A DNA stretch of 64,000 bases, taken from NCBI GenBank assembly GCA_022605955.1, contig JAKCOZ010000021.1, positions 11,080,501-11,144,500 on the forward strand, read 5' to 3'. Positions 54,901 through 64,000 of the stretch are shown here, one piece after another. Source of the DNA: Rallus limicola (Eukaryota > Chordata > Aves > Gruiformes > Rallidae). Within the stretch, counting starts at the first letter, position 1; every line of letters starts with the position of its first letter. Below the pieces are notes generated by a model. It searched no databases, had not been told where the DNA came from, and was given only the letters and a program-made list of their open reading frames with translations. The position numbers and the translations under genes are program-made.

Positions 54901-55662
54901 GATTTCAGTACACTGAATGTGCTGGTGGGTGTGACATGTTCCAGTTTAAGTACCTCAGTCTAATTGTGAAGCTGCCTTTCCCTTCCACTAATTTCTCTAA
55001 TATGTTGGTTGGTTTGTGTGTATTTGATAAAATTCTTCCCTTTAGGGAAAATGATCTGGACAGCTGTGACCCACTGTTTAGTGTTGCACTGGAAGAGTCA
55101 AGTGTATTGCTTGTTTCAGAACACAAAGTGAACCAGCCAACACACTGGGGTTCTTCCTCAACCCGGAAAGGCAGGGGCTTTCCAGCTGGTTGATTTGTGC
55201 TATAGTTCCCCTCCAGATCTCTGAGCTTCTTCCAGGCCTTGGTTCTTCCTAGCAACCTCTGTTTCTTCCTCCTGCAGGAGTGGTCAGCAAAATTCAAATG
55301 TCAGTCCTCTCGCTCCTTGGCTTTGCTGTTAGTGTATCCTGACACATGTGCAAGTATCTCTGAGATATCAAAATCCATTTTTCAGCAAACAAATATATTA
55401 TTTCAGTGATTCATGAAAGGAAAAGTGCTGGAAGGCTCTGCTCAGAAAACGGATGTTATCTTACAATAAGAGTAAATTAGGAATTAGTGGAATGACTCTA
55501 CATATTATTCACATTAGAGGAGTATCACGCGCTTCATGTAAACTGCAACCCTAATGCCACTCTTAGTGCAAACCCATTTGTAAAGACTTTGGTATCAGTC
55601 TGCAGCAAAACAGTCACTCCAGTTTTGTCTGAGTCAATAAATTACTGTGTTTTTCCTTGCAG
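48932..55662 (+). other. PREX1: PREX1 intron 3
   Basis: A 6,731-base intron between exons 3 and 4, with donor GTAAGT and acceptor TTGCAG. It holds an A-rich tract at 49286-49316 and otherwise AT-rich unique sequence. I recognise no exon, RNA gene or mobile element. Confidence 0.88.
49286..49316. repeat. A-rich tract
   Basis: A-runs broken by T and G, about 30 bases, in intron 3 some 360 bases after exon 3. Confidence 0.85.
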
Positions 55663-55767
55663 AAAGACAAATTCTTTGTGTACGAGGAGTACTGTAGCAA
55701 CCACGAGAAAGCACTCAGACTGCTGATGGAATTGAACAAGATCCCAACAGTGAGAACATTCCTCCTG
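55663..55767 (+). CDS. PREX1: PREX1 exon 4 (DH domain, part)
   Basis: This exon of 105 bases encodes 35 codons, from [20 protein letters not shown] to TVRTFLL. The acceptor is GTTTTTCCTTGCAG ending at 55662, and the donor is GTAAGC starting at 55768. It is phase 0-0. The [11 protein letters not shown] run is the DH helix shared by PREX1 and PREX2. The segment [10 protein letters not shown] agrees with PREX1 in having P, where I recall R in PREX2. It corresponds to about residues 139-173 of human PREX1. The open frames on the opposite strand across this exon have no recognisable product and are shadows. Confidence 0.95.
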
Positions 55768-58700
55768 GTAAGCACCTTCTCTAGCACTCTTGACTTTATG
55801 ATCTGACTTTGCACCATACTCATAACAACCCCTCGGTATCCCAGGGATGTGGGGCATTTCACAGCTATTACCCATTGCAGGTATGCAGCACTCAGGGTGG
55901 CTAGGTGTTGAAATCCGCGGTGAGTTGAGGCATAGGAATAAGCACAGCTCTGGAATGAGGGATTTCAGTGGAAACAGGGAAGATTTTTTGGTAATTTTTA
56001 AATTTTTTTTTTATTTTTTTAAAGAAGCAACAGAAAATTTGAGCAAATATTGTGAAAGGAGTAATGCAATAAGTCAAATCCCCAGTGGGTCTGATTCCTG
56101 GTTGTTCTATGACCAATTCACCATCTGCATTCCCACCATAAACATGTGGTCTGCTTCTGACACCCTTCTTCCCCTGAGTCCTGTTGTGGGCAAGAAATGT
56201 CTGGATGAATTGCTTTGACTGCGTCATTGCTACTTGTGTCAGAAATGACCCAACTCTCCATGCAACCAGTGATGTATTAGTGTCTATGTTGGGAGAGACT
56301 GTTGCATACAGCCTTCACATTGCCTCTACAGAGGCTGGGCTGGGAGGAGGAATAACCAGTAGACAGTGTCAGCTGCCCAACATACCTTATTTTAATTTCT
56401 TTTCTTGGCTGTTTCTCCTCTTAGCTTTCACCTCAATTCTGATCAATTTTTGTGTGCCTTTGTTTTCTTGGCTGTGGATACATGGCTTTGAGAGGGGTTG
56501 GCATTCAGTGAATTCAGCACATTAGCTTTTTTCTCTTAGTAAATGCTATCAGGTAGAAGAAAGGCTGTCTTCTTGCAAAGGACATGCTCTTCTTTCTGCT
56601 GCTCTTTCCTTTCTGCCAAAGGACTGCTTTTTCCCAATACAGCTCAGCAAAAGAAACCTTCTGCATAATGTCTGTCACAAGCAGGGCTAGAGCATTCTTT
56701 TAGCCACAAAAGACAGGCCTTGGAGGGAGCAGCAGGGACATGAACTCATGCTGTTGGGTAGTCAGAATCTCTTTCTCATGTCTGAGTTTGAGAACCTTGT
56801 TAAACCATTAGGTTGAGTCACCAAATGACCCCAAACACTGTCCTTTCCAGTGTTCTCCACTTCCACTGGACTGGGAAAAGCCCCTTGCCTGTGTTACCGG
56901 TAGCAGCTGGCAAACTGATTATGAGGCACATAAAAGATGTCACACTGTCTGCTGTGGCTTGCTGCAGCACCTGAATCCAAGACACTCCTAAAACAGCAGC
57001 AAATATGAGAGGAGAGACTGCACTGAAATGTCTACTTTTACTTTGGCTGCTGTAATTTCTTCCAGGCCTCTTCTCCACTGCCTCCCAAAGCCAGTGCTAT
57101 AATGCCACCATGCAGAAAAAGATGCATTAAAATACAAAGCTTTGCTTGTGAGGATAGATTTGGCCTGATTGCCCCCTCACAGCTGCTGAAATACAGAATG
57201 TGGGAATGTGTTTGAAAAATCAGTGAGTGTTAAAGGGCAGTTTTGAGCCCAGAGCTAGAGAGAGGACTGAAAGAAGAGACAGGAAGAACTGAATCACTCG
57301 AGACTTGGAAAATTGGACAGGGAGCATTGTGAGCTGGTAGCCAACGTCACAGATCTGGAATAGCCTGGGGAAGGGTTATTTTTCAGACTATTGTCTGTAA
57401 AAATACCAGTTAGGACTAATGAGATTTATGTGTGATATCTGTGAACATTCCTTGAAGAGGAGGATTGTTGAACTACAGCCAAAAACCCACTAAATTTCAG
57501 AGTGTGGCTGAGCTACAGCATGCATTTCACAGGGGAAAATGTTATCAGTGATGCCCCAAAGCAAGTATGTCTTGGCTGAACTGAATTTAAACTTCAGCTT
57601 CTGTTGACAGGACAGGTTTGCAACTGGGGTGATTTTTGGAACAGATATCCAGATTCATGGAGGAACATAGGAATGTAGAATAGTTTATCTGAAATAAATT
57701 TGAAGTCTGTCTGAGTTCGCTACCTGTCTCTGGCAGAAGCCAATGACATAATCTTCAGGGAACTATATAAAGAGTTTACAGTACATCAGTATCTGTTTGT
57801 CACACAGAGATTACAGATTATTATAACAAAGTAAGGAAGTAAGGACAGATTAAGGACTGTATATTTCTTTTTTTTGATGCCACACCCAATTCTTGTACTA
57901 CCCTTCCATGCCAATGCTGAGAAACTGATTTCCATAATCTGTTGAGAAGTTTAACATCACTTGTCTTGAGGCAGTGTGTGCAAATTTGTCTGTGAAATTA
58001 TTCTTTTGGAATGCAAGGCCACTCTGATTTTGTGTGAACTCGTTCCCAGGGTTGATCAGTTGTTGCTTCTGTTCCTCAACCTAACATCTATTTAGACTTG
58101 GATTTGTAGATCATCTTTCTGTTTGGAAATCAGAGCTTCGCAAATTTAATGTTGAAATCCAATTTTTTTTTTTAATTTAAATGAACATCAGAATTAATGA
58201 CACCTGATTTATTTAAATTCCACTGTATTGCAACTCCTACCTACGAGGTAGCCTTGGTTGCATGTCCCATAGCCTCTTTTCATGGGCTGTAACAGGTCGA
58301 GAACTCCACGTGTGCTGGAGAGCCAGCCAGTGCACCCATGCTGTTTGTCCAGCTGTGCTTAGACATAATTTTTTGCCAGAGAGTTGGTGGATCTGATGCA
58401 GATGACTCATTTATTTCAATTCAACTTTGATTTTCTCCAGACTTAAGGATTGGACTAGAGCTAATTATATGATTACTAGTTAGCAGGCTTTATTTCAGCA
58501 TTCAAGACTTTTCTCTACCAACAGTGCAAACTTTTACATAGTTAATGACAACGAACAGTCATATCGATTGTGGGGGTAGGCTGGATTCTCTTAGGAATGG
58601 TGCATCTAAGTTTGCTGACTGTGATCATATTGTTACAACATTGAGTCACCAGCTGTATAATATTTTTCTGGGAAGATACCTTTCTACGCAGCCACTGTTA

Positions 58701-58888
58701 CCCAGAGCAAATTTTCTTTTGCTGGTGCACAAAGACTTGATGGCTGTATTTCAGTCCCATTTCCTGTATCTCAGGTGTGGCAAAGTGCTTTCTGACTGTA
58801 ATACGTGTGATAGGAATGCAAAATAATGCCAAAGAGCATCTGAAAGCTTTGTTTCTGAGGTAACATTTGTTTCCTTTTTTTATTACAG
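55768..58888 (+). other. PREX1: PREX1 intron 4
   Basis: A 3,121-base intron between exons 4 and 5, with donor GTAAGC and acceptor TTACAG. It contains a T-rich tract at 55994-56023, another T-run near 58160-58173, and a small GTAAGGAA-type direct repeat near 57830. Nothing coding is supported. Confidence 0.88.
55994..56023. repeat. T-rich tract
   Basis: About 30 bases of T-runs with scattered A in intron 4, about 230 bases after exon 4. Confidence 0.85.
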
Positions 58889-58990
58889 GGTTGCATGCTT
58901 TTGGGCGGCAGGAAGACGACAGACATTCCACTAGAGGGTTATCTGCTGACTCCAATTCAGAGAATTTGCAAATATCCACTTCTACTTAAG
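58889..58990 (+). CDS. PREX1: PREX1 exon 5 (DH domain, PIQR signature)
   Basis: This exon of 102 bases encodes 34 codons, from [20 protein letters not shown] to YPLLLK. The acceptor is CTTTTTTTTATTACAG ending at 58888, and the donor is AAG|GTAAAC starting at 58991. It is phase 0-0. The [14 protein letters not shown] segment is the hallmark conserved region 3 of DH domains. That helix packs against the first conserved helix and helps form the Rac-binding face. It corresponds to about residues 174-207 of human PREX1. The asparagine known to be essential for exchange (N238 in human) lies in a later exon outside the window. The next exon should open with the equivalent of ELAKRTPGKH, and I could not find it before 64000. 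Confidence 0.96.
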
Positions 58991-61827
58991 GTAAACCAAA
59001 GAAAAGTATTTCTCCAGATGGTTGTTTTATTCTTGGAGTGATTCTGCAATATTTTAGCCCTGACTTTTGTTACTGCTACCCTCCTGGATTGCACTAAAGG
59101 TTGGAAAGATTTCTCTGAAGAAAATTACTTTTTCTGGGTACAGTCAAAAAGCTGGCTGATGCTGACAGGCTGCTAAATCTTCTTGTGGTGTGGGCAGAGC
59201 AGGTAATGCCTTTTGACTTCAATTCCATTCAGATGTTTACTGAGGCTTAAGAGTGCTGTTTTAGCCATTTTAGACATTTCCTGAGAAGCTGTGTTCAGAT
59301 AGGGTTGTACCAGTGCTCTGAGGGACTGGATGGCTCTGGGGACTGGAGTAGGATACATCTTTCATCAGCAGGTCTCTAGTTTGAGTGTGTTCAGGTCAGT
59401 AGAGATCAAAAACCTGTATCATCTGACAGCTGTTTGGCAGCTTGTTTGAAAACGATTTGGTTGCCTTAGACGAGTTCCCAATGGACGGGTGCCATTGCAG
59501 AAATGACTACTGCAATTGACACTAATTGGCCCCCTTCCTAGAATTCTTACCTAGGAGCTCTTTTCTGGTCTTTGATTCTTTAGCTAACTTGCTTCTCATC
59601 CCTCCGGGTCATGGCTGGGTCACTTGCCTCCTGGGGACAAGGAGAAGAAAAAGGAGGAAGCAGTTTTTGGGACAGCTTGCATCACCCATGGCTTTGTAGC
59701 TATGCTGTGGCTAACAGCCATCGATCTTCAGTGATGCCAGTCTCTTTCTCAATCAGAGTAACATTCCATCTACTGAAAGAAAATTCAGAATTCAGTGGTG
59801 AGCTGGTACTCTCAGTCGCTGGCCGACCACATGAATCAACTGTATGTCATGTAAAGCTGTTGCAGTGCTGTGTCCATATATTCAGCATGAGCAAGGGTTT
59901 TTGTAGGTACAGGCTGGTTAGCTCAATACTGATCTGTTGTTCCATTTAAAATTGTTTGTTTCATCTGATAAATGTTAAAATTACTTCCTTTTTCTGTTTT
60001 CAAAATACATCTTTCCTACAGGTGGAATTGTTCTGTTGTCTGTGCAGCTGTGCACAAACCCATCTTGCAGCAGGCATGCACACACCATTCCTTATGGACC
60101 TAGCTCCTGGGATTTATGTCTATACAGCCAGTTTTATCACTCCAGTCAATCTATCCATGATTCCACTTAGAGTTTGAACAAGCAAAAGCACATGAAATTT
60201 AGGCACATAGCTGGAGAATCTAAAGTGGGAGACTGGTAGAAACCAGTCTAGATCAAGAAAGCACATAAATGACTCCAGCTCTGATTTATCTTTGGAGAGG
60301 ACTGGTTGTGTAGATGTAACTGAAAACCCAATGATGCCTCAGTTTAAGTCCAGTGTGTTTATTAGGGTTAGTGTGGAGAGAATTTGGTGCCTATTCAGTC
60401 TGTGGGTCCGCATGATGACTGTGAGCAGGGAGTTCCTGTGGCATCCCAGATGGTAAACAGGCCAGGGGATGTGGGGGCCTTAAAATGTGCGTTCCTGACC
60501 AAGTATTCTGATAGTGTTTATGTGTTACTGTTTCTCTCTGTGTTGTGTGGCTGTGTGCTCAAGACTGCTAGAGATTGTTTTGGTTCTCACAGAGATTCCT
60601 TTTCTATTTTCCAACAAACTTCAACTAGATAAAATAGTTACTGGGTTCTTACTTCTGAACTGATCTCTACGTCTGTGCTGTTACTAAAAGATGAAGTGTT
60701 AATGTCCTGTGTATTTCCTGTCATGGTTACCCTTTGTACAAAGGGAACCTTTAATGGGTACAGAGCCAGAAGACCAGGTTCCTTCATCTATCTATTTCAT
60801 GCTGGAATCATCTTGATCCAGCTAGATTGGCCAGTATCTGGTGTACCTTTGCTATACTAATCTAAAAGCGATCTTTAACCAGTTTTATCCTAGTGTTTTC
60901 CAAACTTTTTGGGCCAAAAGATCACTGTGTTACCACTCAGTATTCCTCATATTTTAGTCTGTGTCCTTGAAAACCTTGAAGTAGCTTTGAAGTTGGTGTG
61001 GTTTCTTGTATTGGATCTCAATATATGGGTTACTAGTTATCCCTGGAGCACGGTTTGGGGATTGTTTCTTCTGCACCTCAGTGCCTCTTCTTTTTCTCTT
61101 GATGGCAGAGTCACCCATTGCTAATCAGACCTGCTTGGTTTCTCAGCTTTTTGGAAAACGTAATTATGAGTGGTAGATTTCTATCAGCTTGGGTAATCTG
61201 TAGACTTTTTATCTAATGGCAGAAGCTTGACTTGTGAATTAAAATCTCTGTTCTGTTTATCTTGCTTTTCTTTAGGAATTTGTTTTGCAGGGGTTCAGTA
61301 AACAAAAGACTAGAACAGAGTAACTATTTCTAAACTATACTTCAAATCTTTAAGTTCAGTGACAACTGAAGCCATTGCGCTTTGGGGAGCAGATTTGGCC
61401 TGTGGATATCAAGTGGTGGTTTCCATTTTCTCACATGTGCACGGTTATGTATATTGCAAGGCCAGGGCATAAACCTCCCTTCCTTGAAAGCCAAAACCGA
61501 GACCAGCAAAGCCAAGACTGAAACAGTTTCTTGCCTTTAAGCCACAGTGAGGTAGAACAGAGATAAGTTTGTCCTGTGATGGCCGACACTATGGCTGCAG
61601 TGGGACACTGGTGTCTTTCTCTTGTTTCATACAGACCCATGCTGCCTTGTCAAATAGCCATGAAGAGAGTGAACAGGAGGACCTGTGAAGAGGTGTCTTG
61701 TGACACTGCATCCCCCTTTTTCTGCATGTTTCTTTTTGTATACAGGATGATATAAATCACACTGTCTTCACTACATGAAATTTCCTGAACAGGCAATAAA
61801 AGTTTTAAGAAAAAAATGAAGGGAATT

Positions 61828-61971
61828 TCATAGAATCATCGAATCCCAGAATGGTTTGGGTTGGAAGGGACCTTAAAGACCACTCCTCTGCCATGAGCAG
61901 GGACACCCTCCACTAGCCCAGTTTGCCCAAAGCCCCATCCAATCTGGCCTTGAATCCTGCCAGGGATGGGG
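61828..61971 (-). mobile_element. CR1 LINE, truncated 3' end
   Basis: The + strand reads as the reverse complement of the 3' end of an avian CR1 non-LTR retrotransposon. It opens with TCATAGAATCATCGAAT, followed by the typical blocks GGTTTGGGTTGGAAGGGACC, GCCATGAGCAGGGACACC and AAAGCCCCATCCAATCTGG, and closes with CAGGGATGGGG. The element therefore lies on the - strand. About 145 bases remain, with no reverse transcriptase. Compared with the consensus as I recall it, some 10-15 bases are missing between CTTAAAGACCA and CTCTGCCATG, where the ATCTAGTTCCAACCC-like segment should be. CR1 elements have no poly(A) tail and are usually 5'-truncated, as here. This is the clearest interspersed repeat in the window and the best repeat evidence for a bird. 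Confidence 0.93.
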
Positions 61972-62245
61972 TTTGAGTTAGGCATCAGCTCTGCCTCAGT
62001 CAGTGAGATTATGCCATTGGTGGTCAGCTCAGAAATACCTGTGATTATTAGCAAGTGTAGTTGATGCTGATTCTCAAAGGTAGTGAATTCATAGTGAATA
62101 AATTGTATCCCATTCAAAACTTGTTTGATACTTGCTAGCACAAACTTAGCAGAGTGGGCACCAATGTTTCAGATGGGAGAGGCTGAGGAAAAAACAGGCT
62201 GATTGTCTTAGTGCTGACTAGAAATTGCAACTCTCCAACCAAGCG

Positions 62246-62285
62246 AAAGAAAAAAAAAAAAAAGAAAAAAGAAAAAGAAAAAAAA
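62246..62285. repeat. A-rich tract
   Basis: About 40 bases of A with single G interruptions (GAAAGAAAA... pattern). No retroposed gene body or target duplication is evident beside it, so it is called a simple A-rich repeat. It lies about 275 bases after the CR1 fragment. Confidence 0.88.
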
Positions 62286-64000
62286 GGTTAGATTTAAAAA
62301 TAACACAACCCTCAGATTAAGTGTTTGCTCTCCCTTTGCTACTGAACTGCAGTTATTGCTCCTGAAATAGCTGTGTTGTATTCATGGGGATTGGATCTTA
62401 TTTTAACTAATTCCCAGGGCAAACAGTTACTATTGTATTCAAAATGATTAGAAAAGTCATAGACCTGGGCTATCCTACTTTCCTCTTTTACTTTGTTTTT
62501 AACAAGAGTTTGTGAACATCCAGATTTTCTGATAACTTTGATATGACCTTATTCTGGCATAACTGTTTAGTGTAGGTAAGTAGTTAGGTTTGATAATGAT
62601 GGTGTAACTAAGTAATTCAGACTTGTCTGTGTTTGAAAGGCAACCTAAATAGTAGAGTAAGGCACATATATAAAAATAATTATAGTATTTTAAATAATAG
62701 GACATGAACATATTCTTCAGAATAATAGCTTCTAGCATGGAGTTAATTTGGGTTACTTAATTAGGAATAATAGACTGGAATATCTCCAAGTGCAGTTACA
62801 CCTTAAGGATTTATTACCGATAATTTCCGATATAAAGTGTGACATCCTGCAGTTGATCTCTTATGTTTTTTCATCCTCAATGAACCTAATTGGTTTTTTG
62901 AACTAATAAATGATGGTGACAGAAGGATGATTCAGATGATGTTGATTGAATTGTTTCTGTTTTGTTTGTAGTCTCTATTATTTGTGAACCTAATCTTGCA
63001 GCTTTGGAGGGACTGAGTGCAAACAGGGTTTTTGGTGGTGTTTTTGTGTGTTTGTTTTTGAATTTTGCTTGCTTTTTTTAGAAGTCTGTCTAATTTCAAA
63101 TGTTATGTATCTTTTAAAGGGTCAGACTCAAACCTAGCCAGCCATGGTGTTTCATAAGCTTTATGCAAATAGAGCAGTAATTATATTAATATTTTTTGTT
63201 CTTAATACAGTTTTTGTCTGCCTGAGACAGCCTGCAAGAAAATGAGCATAAAACTTCTTGTACAGTAAATTAGTTTTATCCCCAGTCTAGAACCTTCCTA
63301 ATATGACTTCCACTTCTTTTTCCTGCTTTCAGTGTTCAGCAGTGATTTGAAGTCTGGTTGGGGATGTAGGGATCCTGAATTTCTGTTGGCGATTGAGCTT
63401 CACTAGAAAATTTCCTTGAAAGAAAGTTTGAACAAAGCATAACTGTGGTTGCTGGGATGGGTATTATGATTTGGTAAGAAGAAAAGGAGCAGACAAACCA
63501 AGGCACAGACCTGTGCCAGTGACTCACAACTCCAGTGTGCGTATGTACACTGGAAATCTTGAGGAATACATATATCTACCAGAACTTTTTTAGATTAAGG
63601 CAGCTCTGTCTCACTGTATGGCTGAATTAATTAGTGTGAACTGTACTACTAAGGAGTAGAAGCAGCTGTTGTGTAAACCAATTGCTGAACAAAAATAGAC
63701 TTTTCCCCTTAATAAAGATCAAGAAGAAAACCCTGGGGGAATGGTGATCATGAGTTAATCACACCATTGGGGGTGGGGATTAGGAGCCGTATTTCTGTCC
63801 CAGTCCTCTCAAGGCAGGAGGAATGTGCAGCACATGATAGCTGCACCCCTACGGCCTCCCCATCACCCAGCGCATGTCTCAGAGCTCGTTTCGTGTTTGA
63901 TGTTGATTCTGTTAAGGAATTGCTCAGACTCCAGTCAGAAATGCACATTCCAGCTCTGATCCTTTACAAATGTCTCATAATGCCTGCAAATCCATGGACG

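Larger units (their letters stand above)
1..64000 (+). other. PREX1: PREX1 gene, internal part (intron 1 to intron 5)
   Basis: The whole window lies within one gene. Known role of the family: P-Rex1 is a cytosolic, membrane-recruited exchange factor that loads GTP on Rac when PIP3 and G-beta-gamma are both present. It links GPCR and PI3-kinase signals to actin dynamics and the neutrophil oxidative burst. Full-length vertebrate proteins have DH, PH, two DEP, two PDZ and a C-terminal inositol-phosphatase-like region, about 1,650 residues. Only DH exons 2-5 are seen here. PREX1 is preferred over PREX2 because of HRIRQN in exon 2, [11 protein letters not shown] in exon 3 and [14 protein letters not shown] in exon 5. 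As I recall, PREX2 has HRMNQC, PEPNAQQEVG and GGRKNTDVPLEGYL there. The start codon, exon 1 and everything after the KYPLLLK motif fall outside the window. Confidence 0.9.
58991..64000 (+). other. PREX1: PREX1 intron 5 (5' part)
   Basis: The first 5 kb of the intron after exon 5, beginning with donor GTAAAC. It contains the CR1 fragment at 61828-61971 and an A-rich tract at 62246-62285. The next exon was sought by its expected start (E-L-A-K-R-T-P-like) after every plausible acceptor and was not found, so the intron runs past the window edge. Confidence 0.82.

Noticed and set aside
54905..55297. 130-codon open frame on the - strand in intron 3
   Set aside because: No recognisable domain; it lies opposite intronic sequence near exon 4 with no coding signature.
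61261..61320. Possible exon 6 after a CTTTTCTTTAG acceptor at about 61275
   Set aside because: The frame after it starts E-F-V-L-Q-G, not the expected E-L-A-K-R-T-P-like DH continuation, and no matching donor keeps the domain going.
62246..62285. A-rich tract as the tail of a processed pseudogene or LINE
   Set aside because: No gene body or coding remnant precedes it on either strand and no flanking target duplication is visible. CR1 elements do not carry poly(A) tails.

Overview
The window is vertebrate, almost certainly avian, nuclear DNA from inside one large gene. Three things point to a bird. It has interrupted coding exons with canonical GT-AG borders. It holds a truncated chicken-repeat-1 (CR1) LINE 3' end at 61828-61971. 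It is otherwise poor in young repeats. I cannot name the species; the coding sample is only 402 bases.

The gene is PREX1, on the + strand. PREX1 is the phosphatidylinositol-3,4,5-trisphosphate- and G-beta-gamma-activated guanine nucleotide exchange factor for Rac. Four consecutive coding exons lie at 44480-44551, 48809-48931, 55663-55767 and 58889-58990. Joined, they give one continuous 134-residue stretch of the Dbl-homology (DH) domain, ending in the PIQR...KYPLLLK signature. By recalled alignment this is about residues 74-207 of human PREX1, encoded by exons 2-5. Exon 1 (start codon, N-terminus, first DH helix) lies upstream of the window. The rest of the DH domain and the PH, DEP, PDZ and phosphatase-like parts lie downstream.

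Layout: 1-44479 is the 3' part of a very long intron 1, with no other gene that I can support. It contains microsatellites, A/C- and T-rich blocks, a 39-bp-offset tandem duplication, a probable MIR-type SINE relic, two weaker old-repeat candidates and two CpG-enriched patches. Then come exon 2, intron 2 (about 4.3 kb), exon 3, intron 3 (about 6.7 kb), exon 4, intron 4 (about 3.1 kb), exon 5, and the first 5 kb of intron 5, which carries the CR1 fragment and an A-rich tract.

Many short open frames occur on both strands. Their predicted proteins resemble no family I know and look like chance frames in AT-rich intron. I found no RNA gene, no viral gene, no CRISPR and no new biological system. 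The best observations concern the PREX1 exon structure and the repeat relics.
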